A stretch of DNA of 64,000 bases from Bacillota bacterium (GCA_023436225.1 JAEZKA010000035.1:62001-126000), one strand, 5' to 3'. Counted from the first letter of the stretch, positions 35,801 to 44,001 are shown. Numbers and translations: made by a program. Notes: generated from the sequence alone by a model not told the origin.

Positions 35801-38800
35801 CATCACCAATAAAAGGTGTATCGATGGAACGAATTCTTGGCAGGATATTATTTACGATTGATAATTCTATCGTATTCATTGTTCCGAGATTGATTTGAGT
35901 CATCACGGATTGCGAATAGGTTGCTCTGTAATCGGATTCTCTCCAGATTGCTGCACGTATATAGTATGTTCCATCTGGAATACCACCGATTTTAAATCTA
36001 CCCTGTTCATCCAGTTCCAGTGTTGTAACATAATTGAGACGCTGCCAGGTGCCGTTAAAGACATCAACATATCCCTGACTAAATGCCTTGCCATCAATAC
36101 TTACCGTTCCGGTGAGTTTCGGCTGGGTAAGTCGGATCGCTATATTACTATTCTCTACCGTTCCATCTGCTTTCACCGTGATAATGGTCTCCAGAGAATG
36201 GGTATAGGTTGTATTAAGGTTTGACTGCAGACTGATGGCATATCTTCCGGGCTTCAACGCTCCGATTCTGAATGCTTCGTCCTCCGAACGCCATTCACCA
36301 TAACAGTCTTTATTTACTTGATCCAAAGGCCTAATATTGACATAGTACTGATCTCCCTCTAAGAGTCCACCCATAGGGTCTAAGGCAGTTCCTCTGATCT
36401 GAATAGGATTTAGGTCCAGGGTAATATTACTTACCGTAGTACCCTTCACTTGAACTTCAAAAAAATCAGAAGGCACATAATCTTTATTCTGACCATCCTC
36501 GTGAGCTCTAAAGAAGTAAGTCCCCTCCGTAAGACCGCCGACTTTAAATACTCCGTCTTGATTGAGATTGAAGTCAAACAGGTAGCTCCAATGATCTCCA
36601 TCCTGTTTTTGAACCTCAATCACTCCGCTATAGGCATTGAGACTGCCGGCTCTTACAACTCCGGTGATCTGCGGCTGAGCCAATGTAAGCGTTAAATCAT
36701 TGTTTTGATCAGCATCAATAGTAAAGATAGTTTGTGAGGTTGCGTATTTCGAACCGTACGGTGCCATAACAAGGAAGGAATAGTCACCGTTAAAGCTTGA
36801 ATCATCCTTTCTCGGCAGATCTTGCTTCGAGATATAGAATCTGCCTTCTGAATCAGTCAAGACCTCAGTGCTGTTGTTATCATCTTGATTGAGATTTGTA
36901 ATTCTAACCCGTGCCTTGGGTACCACATTGCCATCCGGATCCTTTACAGTTGCGGAAACCGCATCCTGTCCGATGGTGAGATAGCTGTAGCCGATTCTTC
37001 GATCGTTTTTATAAACCTCCAGCCAGCAGGAACCTATCTGAGACAGCAGTGCTTCTCCATCTGGGCCACTGATATCGACCTTAAGCTTATCTCCATCAAA
37101 GGACAGACCATTATTCGATTCGATCTCATACCAATGTGCCGGTCCTCCGATTCGAACCTTCAAATCACTTAAATCACTCTGACTCCATTGGAAAATATCC
37201 ATTAAGGAGGTTTTCTTTACTAATAGCTGAGCACTCATTCCAGATGCAATTGCATGCGGTGTACAAACCACCCATGGCGCAATATAGAATGATCGCGTTA
37301 TAATTAACTTATTATCGGAGATTAAGTTAAACTTATATTCTCCTGCCGGCAGATTAAGACCATCAAACCAAAATTCCATTCGATCATCCAATAATTCAAA
37401 GCCTTTACTCTCCCACAGTTCGTTGTCTGAAGCGTCAAGGATTTTGGCGATTGTCTTCGTATTATCATAAAGTGCCAGATAGCTTCCGCGCAGACTGATT
37501 CGATCGCTCCATTCACTGGTATCATCCACGCCTTCAATTACCGGTTCTCCAACCTGTAAATATCCGATCGCAAGCCATTCTTCTTCTTTATATAACTTAA
37601 TAGTAGCCCATCCGTCGGAAAGCTTACCGTTCTCCAGCTTATCCGGCAGAGTCACAGTTAAGGTAGAATCTACATTTTTTGTGCATGATAGACCACTATA
37701 TTCCTTTCCGTCACTTGCAATCAGCTTCACTGACAATATGTCATCACTATCCCACAGATCATCTTTATAACCACCCTGTAAGTCATCGACATAGAGCCTT
37801 AAGGAGATCCCCTGTGTTGCTTCCGGCAGCACGCCCTTCGGTAAAACACCTAAATTATAAGTTACATCAAATACATTAGCACCATTCTGATCATTGATAA
37901 CCGGCGCCCCGTCATAGGTAAGCTTCACCATGTATTTGCCTAAATCAACCTGCAAATTATTATCAAGATATAATTCAAGATCAGCTTCATCCGAATTATA
38001 ATTAGTCCATGCAATATTCATGTGATTACCTGAAATCAGAAGCTCCGGATTAAGCTTACTGCCGTCAGCCTTCAGAACTTCAGCTGCGAACTTGCTTATA
38101 TCCAAATTCCTATAATTCAAAATGCGCGCAGTAATCCTGTCATTACCTATTTGAGCATTATTGACCCACATGATTCTAGGCATTGCTCGATCCGTTAAGT
38201 ATAAATTCTGTGTTTTAGCTGTACTAGCTAAGGTGACTATTTCGAATTTTGACATAGAATTGCTGTTATACAGTTCTGTATAATCAGATGCTCCTGCTCT
38301 AATCTTATAATTACCTTCCTGGAGTCCACCGACTTTATAGGTGCCATCAAACAGAGGTATGCTATAAATATACCCCGAACCATCCAATCGATCCTCCCAA
38401 ACCTCTACATAGCCATCCGTCGTGACAAGTTGTCCATCCTTATCATATACACTTCCTGTCAGCATCGGCTGGGTGAGCTCTAGTGCAATATTATTTGGGA
38501 TAGCCACACCGTTATTGTCAACATTGATTATTGTCTCATTTGATCTTGCATACTGAGACAAACCTCTAGGAGCAATTGCAATAGCATATCTTCCAGGCTG
38601 CAGATTACCAAGAAGGAATCTGCCATCCCTAGTCTTTACCTCCAATCTGCTATCATAATTACCCATTGATCTGATAATAACCTCATATTGGTCGCCAAAT
38701 AGATCATTACCATTACCATCTTTTGCTGTACCAGTAATCTGGGACTGGTTCAGAATTATATCCTTACCGGTCAACGGACTTCCATTATAAATTATCTCCA

Positions 38801-41800
38801 TCAAATTGGAGGAGAAATAATCCATATCCCAAGACCCGTTCGCAATGAGGTAATACTTTCTTCCACTCTCCAGACCACCAAGCTTGTAAGAGCCATTTGC
38901 ACTTATTGGCGTACTTTGTACCCTTCTGAAGTTCTGTGAAGGGTCTATTACATCCACATAGCCACCCTGAACTGGTACTGTACCGGCTTCGGTCATTGCT
39001 TGTACGGTTCCGGTGATCTGGACAGCATTCAGATTTATAGTTACTCCGGTGCTGAAATCATCATTTTCTACATTGAAGAATACTCTACCCGATGCATCAG
39101 CTGAGGTCTCGGAGGGTATTGCTGTCATGTAGTAGCTTCCGCTACCTCTCAAACGATATTTAAATGCATAGAATCTGCCGTCATGTCCGACAGTTAATCG
39201 TTCTCCCCAATCGTCGCCTTCTTTACCTACTTCAATAAATCCGCCGTCTGCATATTCACCATCCGATCCTTTTACCGTACCACACAGCACATCTGCTTCA
39301 TCATATGCTACGATTAATTCAGCAAATCCAACCGGTAAATGATCCTTATTGACTGATAAATAGTATTCACCTTCACTAAGAGGGTAATTTCTACCTTCTC
39401 CTTCTGTTAATGTAAACATCAGATTTTGGTCCGATACCAGAAGATTATCTCCTTTCATTTCATAATTCCAAGCATCGGGTCCATATAGGTTAATACTGAG
39501 ATTATCCGTAGAGGACCATCCAAAGCCGGGAAGACTGCTTTCCTCTACCGTAAAGCTTTTATTAGTATTGCTTGTAAAATCCCCACGACTCCAATCCAGA
39601 CGAGGAACAGCTTCGAACGCTCCGTTGCCTGGCAGTTCCTTCTCTTCATCGTTTATAAATACCTTTAAGGTATAATGTAGAGACGTCTTAAAGTTATAAT
39701 CAAATTGAAAGCGTACGTCTCCGCCGACATAGGTATGTAAGCTGTCTGCTAGCTTGTCACCATCCAGCCATAGCTCCGCTCTCGTTTGACCTGGTAAATA
39801 GCTTCCCAGATATTCACCCCAGATAGCTGCTTCATCTGAGCCTTCATTAGCAGTAACAAATCCAATGGTGCTCACTCCTACATCAAAGCCGCCGAGAGCA
39901 ATTAACTGAGTACCTCGATAGACCTCAATATCCCTTCTACCTGCTTCGACACTGGTATGTGCAGAAAGAGATATCTGCAATATCTTCTCTTCAGGTACAG
40001 TCAACGTTATCGTATCTTCTATGTTTCTCTGATCATCTGCCTTGATTACCTTGACGGTCAGTTCTTCGCCAACACTCCAGGGATACAGTCTGACATGATC
40101 CACTTCATCTACATCAAGGCGAAAGTTGGTATTCCCATTTTGATACTGAGAAAGCTCAGCAGCACCAGGAATTAACTGCAATTGTTGAATGATATCCAGT
40201 TGATTATTTACATAAGGAAGAGTCACTCCATTATTCTTAACTTCAACCGTATATTTACCAAAGGTCAGATTACTTCTGATACTTTCATCAACAGTAAAAT
40301 AGAACGCCCCTTCTTCTCCATCTTCTCCCCAGGTTTCTCCTTTTCTTACCGCTCCAAGATTAATTGCAGCAGTTGTTCCATCCGGAGTGATAGTAGCAGT
40401 TAATCCACTTCCATCATCAGTAAGTAGGGATGTATTCTCAATTACTATTCTGATCTCATTATAATGACGAACAAAAGCATCCACCCACTTTAACTTAAGC
40501 TCTTTTTTCTCTAAAAACAGCTCTACATATGCCGGAGTGATCTGATTGAATTCATCAACTTCGATCTCAATCATATTCTCTGGCGTATAATCCTCGTATC
40601 CCTGGTTGCCTGCTTGAAGCTTATAGCCTTTCATCAGACCACCGATACTGAAGCTTCCCATTTCATCCGTCTGCTTGCTGAAAACATATCTCCAGTCGGC
40701 ATCAAACACAACCACACTGGAATTAGCCACAGGCTGATGGTCTAAACCAGAATAATATACAACACCGCTTACTTGCGGCTCGGTAAGCTGAAGATCAAAA
40801 GAAGTCAGCGGATTACCGGTGCTCAGATCCGTAACTCTTCCATCCGCAATTCCAAAAAATAATTCACTGGAATCGGTATTTCCTTCTTTTTGCGAAACAG
40901 CTCTGATAGCATACTCACCATCGGCAAGGGCTGCAACCCGGTAAACGCCATCTTTTGATTCCCAATCTAAGAATACATTATGCCCGATTTCAGGATTCAA
41001 AGACCTTATCTCCAGATTAAACTCGTTGTAAAGGAGTGTACTCATGTCTTTATCCCTGACTGTACCACTAAACTGCACTTTCTGAAACTGAAAGTTATAT
41101 GTTGATAACGGTAGACCATCCTTGTCATTACAGGTACCGTCCGTATTCACATAGATCTCAAGCCACAGAGATCCCAACTGGTCTGTATTCTCCGATTGAT
41201 GTGCCCTGACTTGATATCTTCCTTCAGGCAATCTTGGAATCTGGTAGGTACCCCCATCCGGATGGATGGGATATGCCCCTATGAATTGGTGCTGCTGCCC
41301 GTCAGCAACCTTAACAACTTCTATGTTTCCACCGGTTGCAGGAGCATTGTCCGGATCACTTACAGAACCCATCAACATAGCATCTGCTACAGTAATTGGA
41401 TCAGAGATTTTATTTGTACCATTATCATTATATTCTGCTCTTATCTTACCTGAAATCTCTCCCTGAATTTCTTTTACCGCTATAGCAGAACCTGACACAG
41501 AAGAAACTCTTACATTACCATAAAACTTACCTGAATTTGCTTCTGTTTCCACTAAATCTACCGCAACTGTTGAAAGCAACTGCTCCTGCTCTTCCATCAT
41601 TGATGTAGAACTTACATTAACAGTTACTGAATCTTGAGTTTCCGAATTAATATTAAAATCCGGATCAATGACCTCGATTCCAATTGTTTCTCCAATATAG
41701 CAGAATCCGCCTGGTGCATTGATGCTTATTACCCCATCCGTACTATCTGCCATACCATCTGCCGTACCATCAACCGTACCATCTGCATACGCATATTGCG

Positions 41801-41873
41801 GCACAGAAAACGATGTTAAAACAAAAACAAAACATAAAAAAATTATCCATACCCTCTTTACAAGTATTCTCAC
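26877..41873 (-). CDS. Giant secreted S-layer-anchored repeat protein (4998 residues)
   Basis: The product starts with a signal peptide (residues ~1-31, hydrophobic WIIFLCFVFVLTSF then a YAYADG cleavage region). Residues ~1-2400 contain three diverged copies of a ~775-residue block with carboxypeptidase-regulatory-like and beta-sandwich modules (see repeat entry). About residues 2515-2910 hold four ~122-residue modules beginning xxITGTIxLP. A SwmB-like domain follows at ~2915-3010, then many Ig-like domains (DNSAPTVAVGGVE-like starts) to ~4540. A linker of GGGNP repeats (~4550-4575) comes next, and three SLH domains (~4818-4998, FKDIAGLDTKTEIEFVA). SLH domains bind pyruvylated cell-wall polymer. 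GTG start with GGGG about nine bases upstream; no ATG in frame is better. Likely a surface fibre or adhesin; no enzyme motif was seen. Confidence 0.88.
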   Translation of the reverse strand: MRILVKRVWIIFLCFVFVLTSFSVPQYAYADGTVDGTADGMADSTDGVISINAPGGFCYIGETIGIEVIDPDFNINSETQDSVTVNVSSTSMMEEQEQLLSTVAVDLVETEANSGKFYGNVRVSSVSGSAIAVKEIQGEISGKIRAEYNDNGTNKISDPITVADAMLMGSVSDPDNAPATGGNIEVVKVADGQQHQFIGAYPIHPDGGTYQIPRLPEGRYQVRAHQSENTDQLGSLWLEIYVNTDGTCNDKDGLPLSTYNFQFQKVQFSGTVRDKDMSTLLYNEFNLEIRSLNPEIGHNVFLDWESKDGVYRVAALADGEYAIRAVSQKEGNTDSSELFFGIADGRVTDLSTGNPLTSFDLQLTEPQVSGVVYYSGLDHQPVANSSVVVFDADWRYVFSKQTDEMGSFSIGGLMKGYKLQAGNQGYEDYTPENMIEIEVDEFNQITPAYVELFLEKKELKLKWVDAFVRHYNEIRIVIENTSLLTDDGSGLTATITPDGTTAAINLGAVRKGETWGEDGEEGAFYFTVDESIRSNLTFGKYTVEVKNNGVTLPYVNNQLDIIQQLQLIPGAAELSQYQNGNTNFRLDVDEVDHVRLYPWSVGEELTVKVIKADDQRNIEDTITLTVPEEKILQISLSAHTSVEAGRRDIEVYRGTQLIALGGFDVGVSTIGFVTANEGSDEAAIWGEYLGSYLPGQTRAELWLDGDKLADSLHTYVGGDVRFQFDYNFKTSLHYTLKVFINDEEKELPGNGAFEAVPRLDWSRGDFTSNTNKSFTVEESSLPGFGWSSTDNLSINLYGPDAWNYEMKGDNLLVSDQNLMFTLTEGEGRNYPLSEGEYYLSVNKDHLPVGFAELIVAYDEADVLCGTVKGSDGEYADGGFIEVGKEGDDWGERLTVGHDGRFYAFKYRLRGSGSYYMTAIPSETSADASGRVFFNVENDDFSTGVTINLNAVQITGTVQAMTEAGTVPVQGGYVDVIDPSQNFRRVQSTPISANGSYKLGGLESGRKYYLIANGSWDMDYFSSNLMEIIYNGSPLTGKDIILNQSQITGTAKDGNGNDLFGDQYEVIIRSMGNYDSRLEVKTRDGRFLLGNLQPGRYAIAIAPRGLSQYARSNETIINVDNNGVAIPNNIALELTQPMLTGSVYDKDGQLVTTDGYVEVWEDRLDGSGYIYSIPLFDGTYKVGGLQEGNYKIRAGASDYTELYNSNSMSKFEIVTLASTAKTQNLYLTDRAMPRIMWVNNAQIGNDRITARILNYRNLDISKFAAEVLKADGSKLNPELLISGNHMNIAWTNYNSDEADLELYLDNNLQVDLGKYMVKLTYDGAPVINDQNGANVFDVTYNLGVLPKGVLPEATQGISLRLYVDDLQGGYKDDLWDSDDILSVKLIASDGKEYSGLSCTKNVDSTLTVTLPDKLENGKLSDGWATIKLYKEEEWLAIGYLQVGEPVIEGVDDTSEWSDRISLRGSYLALYDNTKTIAKILDASDNELWESKGFELLDDRMEFWFDGLNLPAGEYKFNLISDNKLIITRSFYIAPWVVCTPHAIASGMSAQLLVKKTSLMDIFQWSQSDLSDLKVRIGGPAHWYEIESNNGLSFDGDKLKVDISGPDGEALLSQIGSCWLEVYKNDRRIGYSYLTIGQDAVSATVKDPDGNVVPKARVRITNLNQDDNNSTEVLTDSEGRFYISKQDLPRKDDSSFNGDYSFLVMAPYGSKYATSQTIFTIDADQNNDLTLTLAQPQITGVVRAGSLNAYSGVIEVQKQDGDHWSYLFDFNLNQDGVFKVGGLTEGTYFFRAHEDGQNKDYVPSDFFEVQVKGTTVSNITLDLNPIQIRGTALDPMGGLLEGDQYYVNIRPLDQVNKDCYGEWRSEDEAFRIGALKPGRYAISLQSNLNTTYTHSLETIITVKADGTVENSNIAIRLTQPKLTGTVSIDGKAFSQGYVDVFNGTWQRLNYVTTLELDEQGRFKIGGIPDGTYYIRAAIWRESDYRATYSQSVMTQINLGTMNTIELSIVNNILPRIRSIDTPFIGDDRISVHVINQSGIKDFNKLSARIYDQNNNEVGKLITGGENFFFDGGYDEDKDEGNLCVAINGNIRLSAGKYSLKLFYDNKELVNETPSTDGFYILNGLNVVPLGVTPEDAKGKVLKLEVYSDDNRYQWPSSDKVAVRLYKPDGSYDALEETITEDNTMTVTLPDLGIGYDYYCSIMVYVENQLFAKGNLYVGYPSADGIGGITEESPDIQIYGQKLNVYMDGTTKAEIYDSTGTKLLLTCNNPYYLDNNIVFNLDDMRFAPGEYILKLYYKNNQEISLPNDGRFRSVDVLTATPTYYTANALANKSVTLTLADGSDVPWKAGDALKIYIHPDWNYGRADYVVTPAASDVTDQSVTFSFAENINWVGHCSIMVYKVEEGGNEIYVGYAHFNLIDKEQLTGTVKDAAGRPVPYAYVYVKNIQDDSYQGFNADSNGKYGIFGLMPGEYRAFATSPKGLPFIDSDGIDITINRDGNSDTVAHDFSLKPGRRISGTITLPNGVNAPAEGFSGWIAAWNDNNTPDNPEDDPYFGTEIVFQGGANSADYSIIVPEELGTYYIETWCGGLGLLNTSNFYSTDKSVDTLAEADMVNVELGDQENIDLQLRQGNAISGTIRLPSGTAPEGGIEVEIHVNDDKDNDNYKDDMNGSIRVIIPENKSSVEYTIVVAPSDKYTMEYKIDPRYPFINNGFYQTSTKTAYDREQAVEVNGTGNRSGIDMTLIPAKFITGTISLPQDYSIPEGGVTGFIAAFIGMNTEDEADDQWRGTGFEITNGISKEYTIAVPAEWDNLSIVLWYDGPELVDCTTFYNVGGSVFYQEAATLLSLKYDVNEGIDINLVKGKAITGTITLPSAAPQGGISLIIQAIRNNDILNRRDDIIAERMVSISEGQTSATYTIYVPAMDGYKVNYASDPAYLYEDKGYYSTKGTVFNFNSATAINVSNHVSGIDLTVSLLKHPICDKAEVTADGTSVQLYFSKPLDVATIPTNPASFALKVGSTSYEVDKAVLDEMGTLLTLHLKDYKIFKDYKDFKITYDATAGIKSKDGLKLEGFENDVFNNSTKEFSILRNFVGALLNKKAVINVIADGEVLTITDNGVSIATGSGMASAEISTEGSHEVVVTIAGRKQKTTYNFTIDTTAPVVEISNPQNGTILKNNQDGITPIITFSADSVEATRMIYLNGGTLSATTSNGKLTYTGDPIREAGHYVLTATAKDAAGNIRTVTHTFDIVWDNSSPVITINGVKNGGVYETATISVSLASDTNTLPEYSNQANYSYKSSLKLPNGNVVTKENGVPALTGPGAYRLEIVATNPSYTDKTSSKIVEFIIDNSAPTVAVGGVEDNAVYHYGVTPIISFTDDVTSQQLLLNNAEVTLRRSGALVTYHMGDTISLDGDYVLTAKTKDAMNHVSNVVTKSFTIDKTKPVISITGAFNGATYKDQSVTLTIKTNEGNLTVLNASGEPITLNSSGQYTFSGTANQVVNYKVTAKAVDAAGNTTEQQLSFSIDRLAVNIMINGVTEGMVVNSGLDISFTTFEGTQEKQGTTVTIDGIAFRGGNYSIAGAHTLIAKFISKEITYTKTLHFTIDKTAPTVSIIGVSKNAEPDSDNIIAKAGDVITVRAKVTDQGGVGDVILSIGTTAVSMQYIEAEDYYEGKFNVEGGSFDDLVISVSAKDKAGNSASQSYTKTLTIDNTKPLVSLNTSPAVADGNNGIFKSPTMKVTLAAGAKDTLHWNLNGKDDFAAGSKELTPSQGTNVLFYYAMDLAGNVSDKKVYVFEFDSIQPADVTLTSPTTGTTSMEYVKINGTVTGEGPTTGAKVLLKKSGEVIAKASVKAGGSFDFDGIRLTEGRNAFSITAIDLAGNQSQNAVTLTRTLDSTVPVLQVEKTDDTHYTITSSENITQPIVKFNGDVISADLVTAVPAGQKKIYHVITPQPIEGTNILNATALDEVGNMGTGSYTSTYIPPNTAHNDLPLNDNATMNIPDNAFDTSTQILVKTVDVNGITNYKPIGAAISFNFINDQGTPIDPTAPLLIKNYIGVGLYGVVLMHVNERGVVDRTLTAKVVMSTDPEIDGMGVDDPYYLIDTGYLIFKTTKFSSYQVAQDNIAPVLAVTTSNFVINKAVKDAGGMKIEGSITDADPNVTITQVLIDGVSMDISGIPAANLDVSFSIPLDLRDGEHEVTIKASDTAGNSTTVIRNYIVDITSPTLTAVAAATNTNRNFVDISINTGENAEIFINGVSKGQLNGGGIIVFTLTDNAVNTINVTATDTFGNTTAAKSISVTRDSTAPAITITGVSNGDVYGNSVTIGVSVTDPHTPNTSITMDGKDYKPGVFSSEGQHTLVVSSSDSYGNTSSRTVIFTIDKSVPVINVTGANGGGKYATDKALNITADNIDELIITKVTDNQSPVNVNATVTGTSASASVSLGVAGEQHNYTISITAKKTVGGQLRWASTTINLTVDRKNPVITSTTSTQTENATINLTGTLDETADIYLDKTLIISENPVGKFSITGQSLKLGANTFLIKAVDEVGNETLLTISVTRTNNSGNPGGGNPGGGNPGGGNPGGGNPGGAPGGIVPSEDDKDDKTKPEAPTQTDTSETNKPESKPQFITEKPVKKGSIASATTSEAELNTAITEAKEDINGVKTVKIEIQKVKGVKAYTEILPVSVMQTGGEELNIQIVTPIGTITVPGNMFTSKDVKNKSNLGISITAADKSKLDEKTLKAIGSRPIIQLSASADGKAVTWNNVNAPVTIAIPYKPTAKELKNPDHIVVWYIDGKGKVQTVPNGRYDAKTGMVTFTTTHFSTFAVAYVMKSFKDIAGLDTKTEIEFVASKGIMNGKTDTKFDPEGKVTRGDFIAYLMNTLSLTAEVNTNFADVKATNPNYNAIGTAKKLGILSGSSKSKFYADELITKEEMAIYVVSAMELSKKSLKSATRKDLSKFNDAAKVSNSSVTSIAKLIKSGILNISGKKLNAKASLTRAEIAEILYNIYKAK
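28150..28218 (-). repeat. Tandem 15-bp repeats coding GGGNP linker
   Basis: Four full and one partial 15-bp unit encode Gly-Gly-Gly-Asn-Pro repeats. Copies differ by one or two bases, so the array is young and likely length-variable. It links the Ig-like array to the C-terminal Thr/Lys-rich and SLH part. Confidence 0.85.
34600..41400 (-). repeat. Triplicated ~2.32-kb (~775-residue) super-repeat in the giant gene
   Basis: Matching landmarks recur at regular spacing. Motifs such as RIMWVNNAQIGNDRITARI, LPRIRSIDTPFIGDDRISVH and the related ELKLKWVDAFVRHYNEIRI begin at about residues 461, 1234 and 2011. The WGEYLGSYLPGQ / RGSYLALYDN / YGQKLNVYMDG region occurs at ~674, ~1448 and ~2221. The copies are strongly diverged, so the expansion is old. 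Boundaries are approximate. Confidence 0.7.
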
Positions 41874-41990
41874 AGTGCCATTCCCCTTTCGTGATTAATA
41901 AGATATCAAATAATAAATTTCCCTGATCTTCTCAGCTGCCAAGAATAGCACCTGTCAGTGAAACAATTTACTATTCGGATGTATAAGAAA

Positions 41991-42052
41991 ACTCCCACCC
42001 TGATACGGCATCCGATTAGTACCTATCCGGATTTAGTATATCAGTTTGGGAG
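41991..42052 (-). terminator. Terminator of the XRE gene, upstream of the giant gene
   Basis: On the minus strand CTCCCA and TGGGAG plus inner CTGATA/TATCAG and TCCGGAT/ATCGGAT pairs make a long imperfect stem followed by TTTTCTTA. It lies 38 bp past the XRE stop and isolates the giant gene from it. The giant-gene promoter in 41874-41990 was not clearly seen. Confidence 0.65.
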
Positions 42053-42090
42053 CTTGAAATGGTCTGCATTCTGTGTACTTTTATTTAATT

Positions 42091-42537
42091 TTAATCTTCC
42101 TTCAGAAGAATTGCTTCACCTAAATTCTCCAACAATTCATTGGTATCGATCAAGGAATAACCGTGTTGAATACAGAAGATAATTGCTGCGTCTCTCTGGA
42201 CTCTAGGGTACAGCTCTCCTTTTTTTGCTATTCGAAGCAATCTTTGGGTATCCTCCAGATTCAGCTTTAAAACGAGTGCTATCCGAATCAAAAGATTACG
42301 GTTTGGCATTCTCTGCCCATTAAAGATCTGATAAGTCAGAGATTTCGCAATACTAGCCTTATCCATCAACTGGGCAATGGTCAGTCCGGCCCGTTCCGTT
42401 AATTCATAAAGATAGGTATGTAGTTCCACGTTACTTAACTCAGACTCATGATCTTGTAGAAATTCATCGATATGCTTAGATTCAGTCAGTGCATTGAATA
42501 ATTCCTTTGTCTGTAGGTTTTTCTTATCCCTGTTCAT
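42091..42537 (-). CDS. XRE-family helix-turn-helix regulator
   Basis: The 148-residue protein has an N-terminal helical segment and an HTH of the XRE type at about residues 53-95 (AGLTIAQLMDKASIAKSLTYQIFNGQRMPN), which matches Cro/CI-like domains. Its promoter TTGCCG / TATAAT lies at 42634-42661, giving a ~90-nt leader. It sits upstream of the giant surface-protein gene in the same direction, separated by a terminator. It could regulate that gene or itself; no target site is proven. Confidence 0.78.
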   Translation of the reverse strand: MNRDKKNLQTKELFNALTESKHIDEFLQDHESELSNVELHTYLYELTERAGLTIAQLMDKASIAKSLTYQIFNGQRMPNRNLLIRIALVLKLNLEDTQRLLRIAKKGELYPRVQRDAAIIFCIQHGYSLIDTNELLENLGEAILLKED

Positions 42538-42633
42538 CTTATGTTAACCCCTTATGTGTAATTAATCTAAAACGAAACTCCGATTACATACCTTAGACTC
42601 GAGTTCTCTCCTCACGTTATGTTCACTACACTT

Positions 42634-42661
42634 ATTATACCATATTGATAGGTTTCGGCAA
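42634..42661 (-). promoter_or_regulatory. Promoter of the XRE gene
   Basis: On the minus strand TTGCCG (42656-42661) and TATAAT (42634-42639) are 16 bp apart. Confidence 0.6.
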
Positions 42662-42708
42662 GACAGACTCGGAAAATTTTGGTGTAGCATCTTATCGGTT
42701 TATAAGAT

Positions 42709-43887
42709 TTAAATGTTCTTCTCCATATCACGTATATAAAAGGCAACCCGGTATAGGAATAAATCATCAATACTTTGAAATTCACAGCCAACGACTTGTT
42801 TTATTTTCTGTATACGATAATTTACCGTATTTCGATGAGTGTAGGTTTCTTCCGATACTCGCAGAATACTCCGGTCATTTTTAATATAGCTTCTAAGAGT
42901 ATCGATATAGGAGGTGTGATGAAGCCTATCATAATCCTCCAGAACACCCAGAATATCGTGAGAATAGCTTGACAGAATCTCGCTATCTTCAATGGAATAC
43001 AGTATTTTATAAAAGCCCATCTCATCAAATCTTACAATAACCTGCTGCTTTCCCATTGCCATCTTAAGCGCGGTTCTGGCTCTTTTATAGCCGTTTGAGA
43101 GATCCTCTAAGCCTGATATCGTGGGGCCGATTCCCAGTGAAAAGCAGCCCTTCTGGACAAAATAACGGAAGCTTTGCAGAATCAGCTCCGGCAGCTCCTT
43201 AAAGTAACGATCCTCCATGTTATTCAGAACAAGTACAATCGAATCCTCCATACGGATGAGACCGTAGGATATGTTGATTTTTTTATTTCCCTTCCATAAA
43301 CCAAACAGATTCTCTAGTTTAAATAATGCCTGATTCAGATTTGTCTCTTCTTCAATTGTCTTTTTAACATTAAGGCAGAACAGCTGAAAGGTGCCGTTAA
43401 TATCATATCGCTGTCCCAGCACCTGACGGTACTGTGCTTCGTTCCCGTGTCCTTCGATTACCTCTCGGAAGGTAAGACTGATCTTCTTTTCATATTGCTG
43501 CTGATCGATGATTCTCATGCAATAATCCTGAATCAGACTGGTAATCGATATCTCCCAGGGCATCTCCAGCAACGGAAATCGATGTTCGTCACACCAGGCA
43601 ATCACATCCTCCGGTATCTTCTCCAGATACATACCGGTATTGATAATGATCCCGGCACATTCCTCCTTTGCCATCTCCTGTACCAGCATAAGTAGCCAGT
43701 TTGGTTGTCCGGTTTTCATTCCGGTAGTAATCGCCAGCTCCTCACCATTAAAACGGGATACAATTGTCTCATCCTCAAGCATATGAACCCAGCTGACAAC
43801 GGTATCCATTCCTGCTTTTCCGGCTACGATCTTCAAGCGAAATTGATCCTTCGTTTCCTCATAGATCTCCCAAAATCGGATTGCCAT
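42709..43887 (-). CDS. PucR-family transcriptional regulator
   Basis: The 392-residue protein has an N-terminal PucR purine-catabolism regulator domain (residues ~5-130; VSWVHMLEDETIVSRF), a central GGDEF-like CdaR region, and a C-terminal HTH_30 (LRVSEETYTHRNTVNYRIQKIKQVVG). PucR-type proteins control purine or amino-acid catabolism in response to a ligand. The start ATG follows GAGGGTGG. The hydroxylase operon is about 20 kb away, so a link is possible but unproven. Upstream are an inverted repeat (43947-43969) and a divergent small gene. Confidence 0.88.
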   Translation of the reverse strand: MAIRFWEIYEETKDQFRLKIVAGKAGMDTVVSWVHMLEDETIVSRFNGEELAITTGMKTGQPNWLLMLVQEMAKEECAGIIINTGMYLEKIPEDVIAWCDEHRFPLLEMPWEISITSLIQDYCMRIIDQQQYEKKISLTFREVIEGHGNEAQYRQVLGQRYDINGTFQLFCLNVKKTIEEETNLNQALFKLENLFGLWKGNKKINISYGLIRMEDSIVLVLNNMEDRYFKELPELILQSFRYFVQKGCFSLGIGPTISGLEDLSNGYKRARTALKMAMGKQQVIVRFDEMGFYKILYSIEDSEILSSYSHDILGVLEDYDRLHHTSYIDTLRSYIKNDRSILRVSEETYTHRNTVNYRIQKIKQVVGCEFQSIDDLFLYRVAFYIRDMEKNI

Positions 43888-43946
43888 ATTACCACCCTCT
43901 TGTCTTTCTTTTCGAACATGTGTTTTGTATTAACAACACAGATTTT

Positions 43947-43969
43947 TCTGTTATTTTCAGATTAACAGA
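43947..43969. promoter_or_regulatory. Inverted repeat between PucR and the divergent small ORF
   Basis: TCTGTTA / TAACAGA separated by 9 bp lie between the PucR gene and the plus-strand small gene. A related CTGTGTTGTTAAT-like sequence lies near. This is a candidate self-binding operator for PucR; no experimental consensus match is claimed. Confidence 0.45.
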
Positions 43970-43972
43970 TTA

Positions 43973-44001
43973 TATACAACAAGTCAATTTGTGATTATAA
44001 T
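43973..44001 (+). promoter_or_regulatory. Likely promoter of the 53-residue ORF
   Basis: TATACA (43973-43978), 17-bp spacer, TATAAT (43996-44001). Confidence 0.5.

Noticed and set aside
41874..41990. c-di-GMP or other known riboswitch before the giant gene
   Set aside because: I saw no GEMM consensus; the main structure there is the terminator of the XRE gene.
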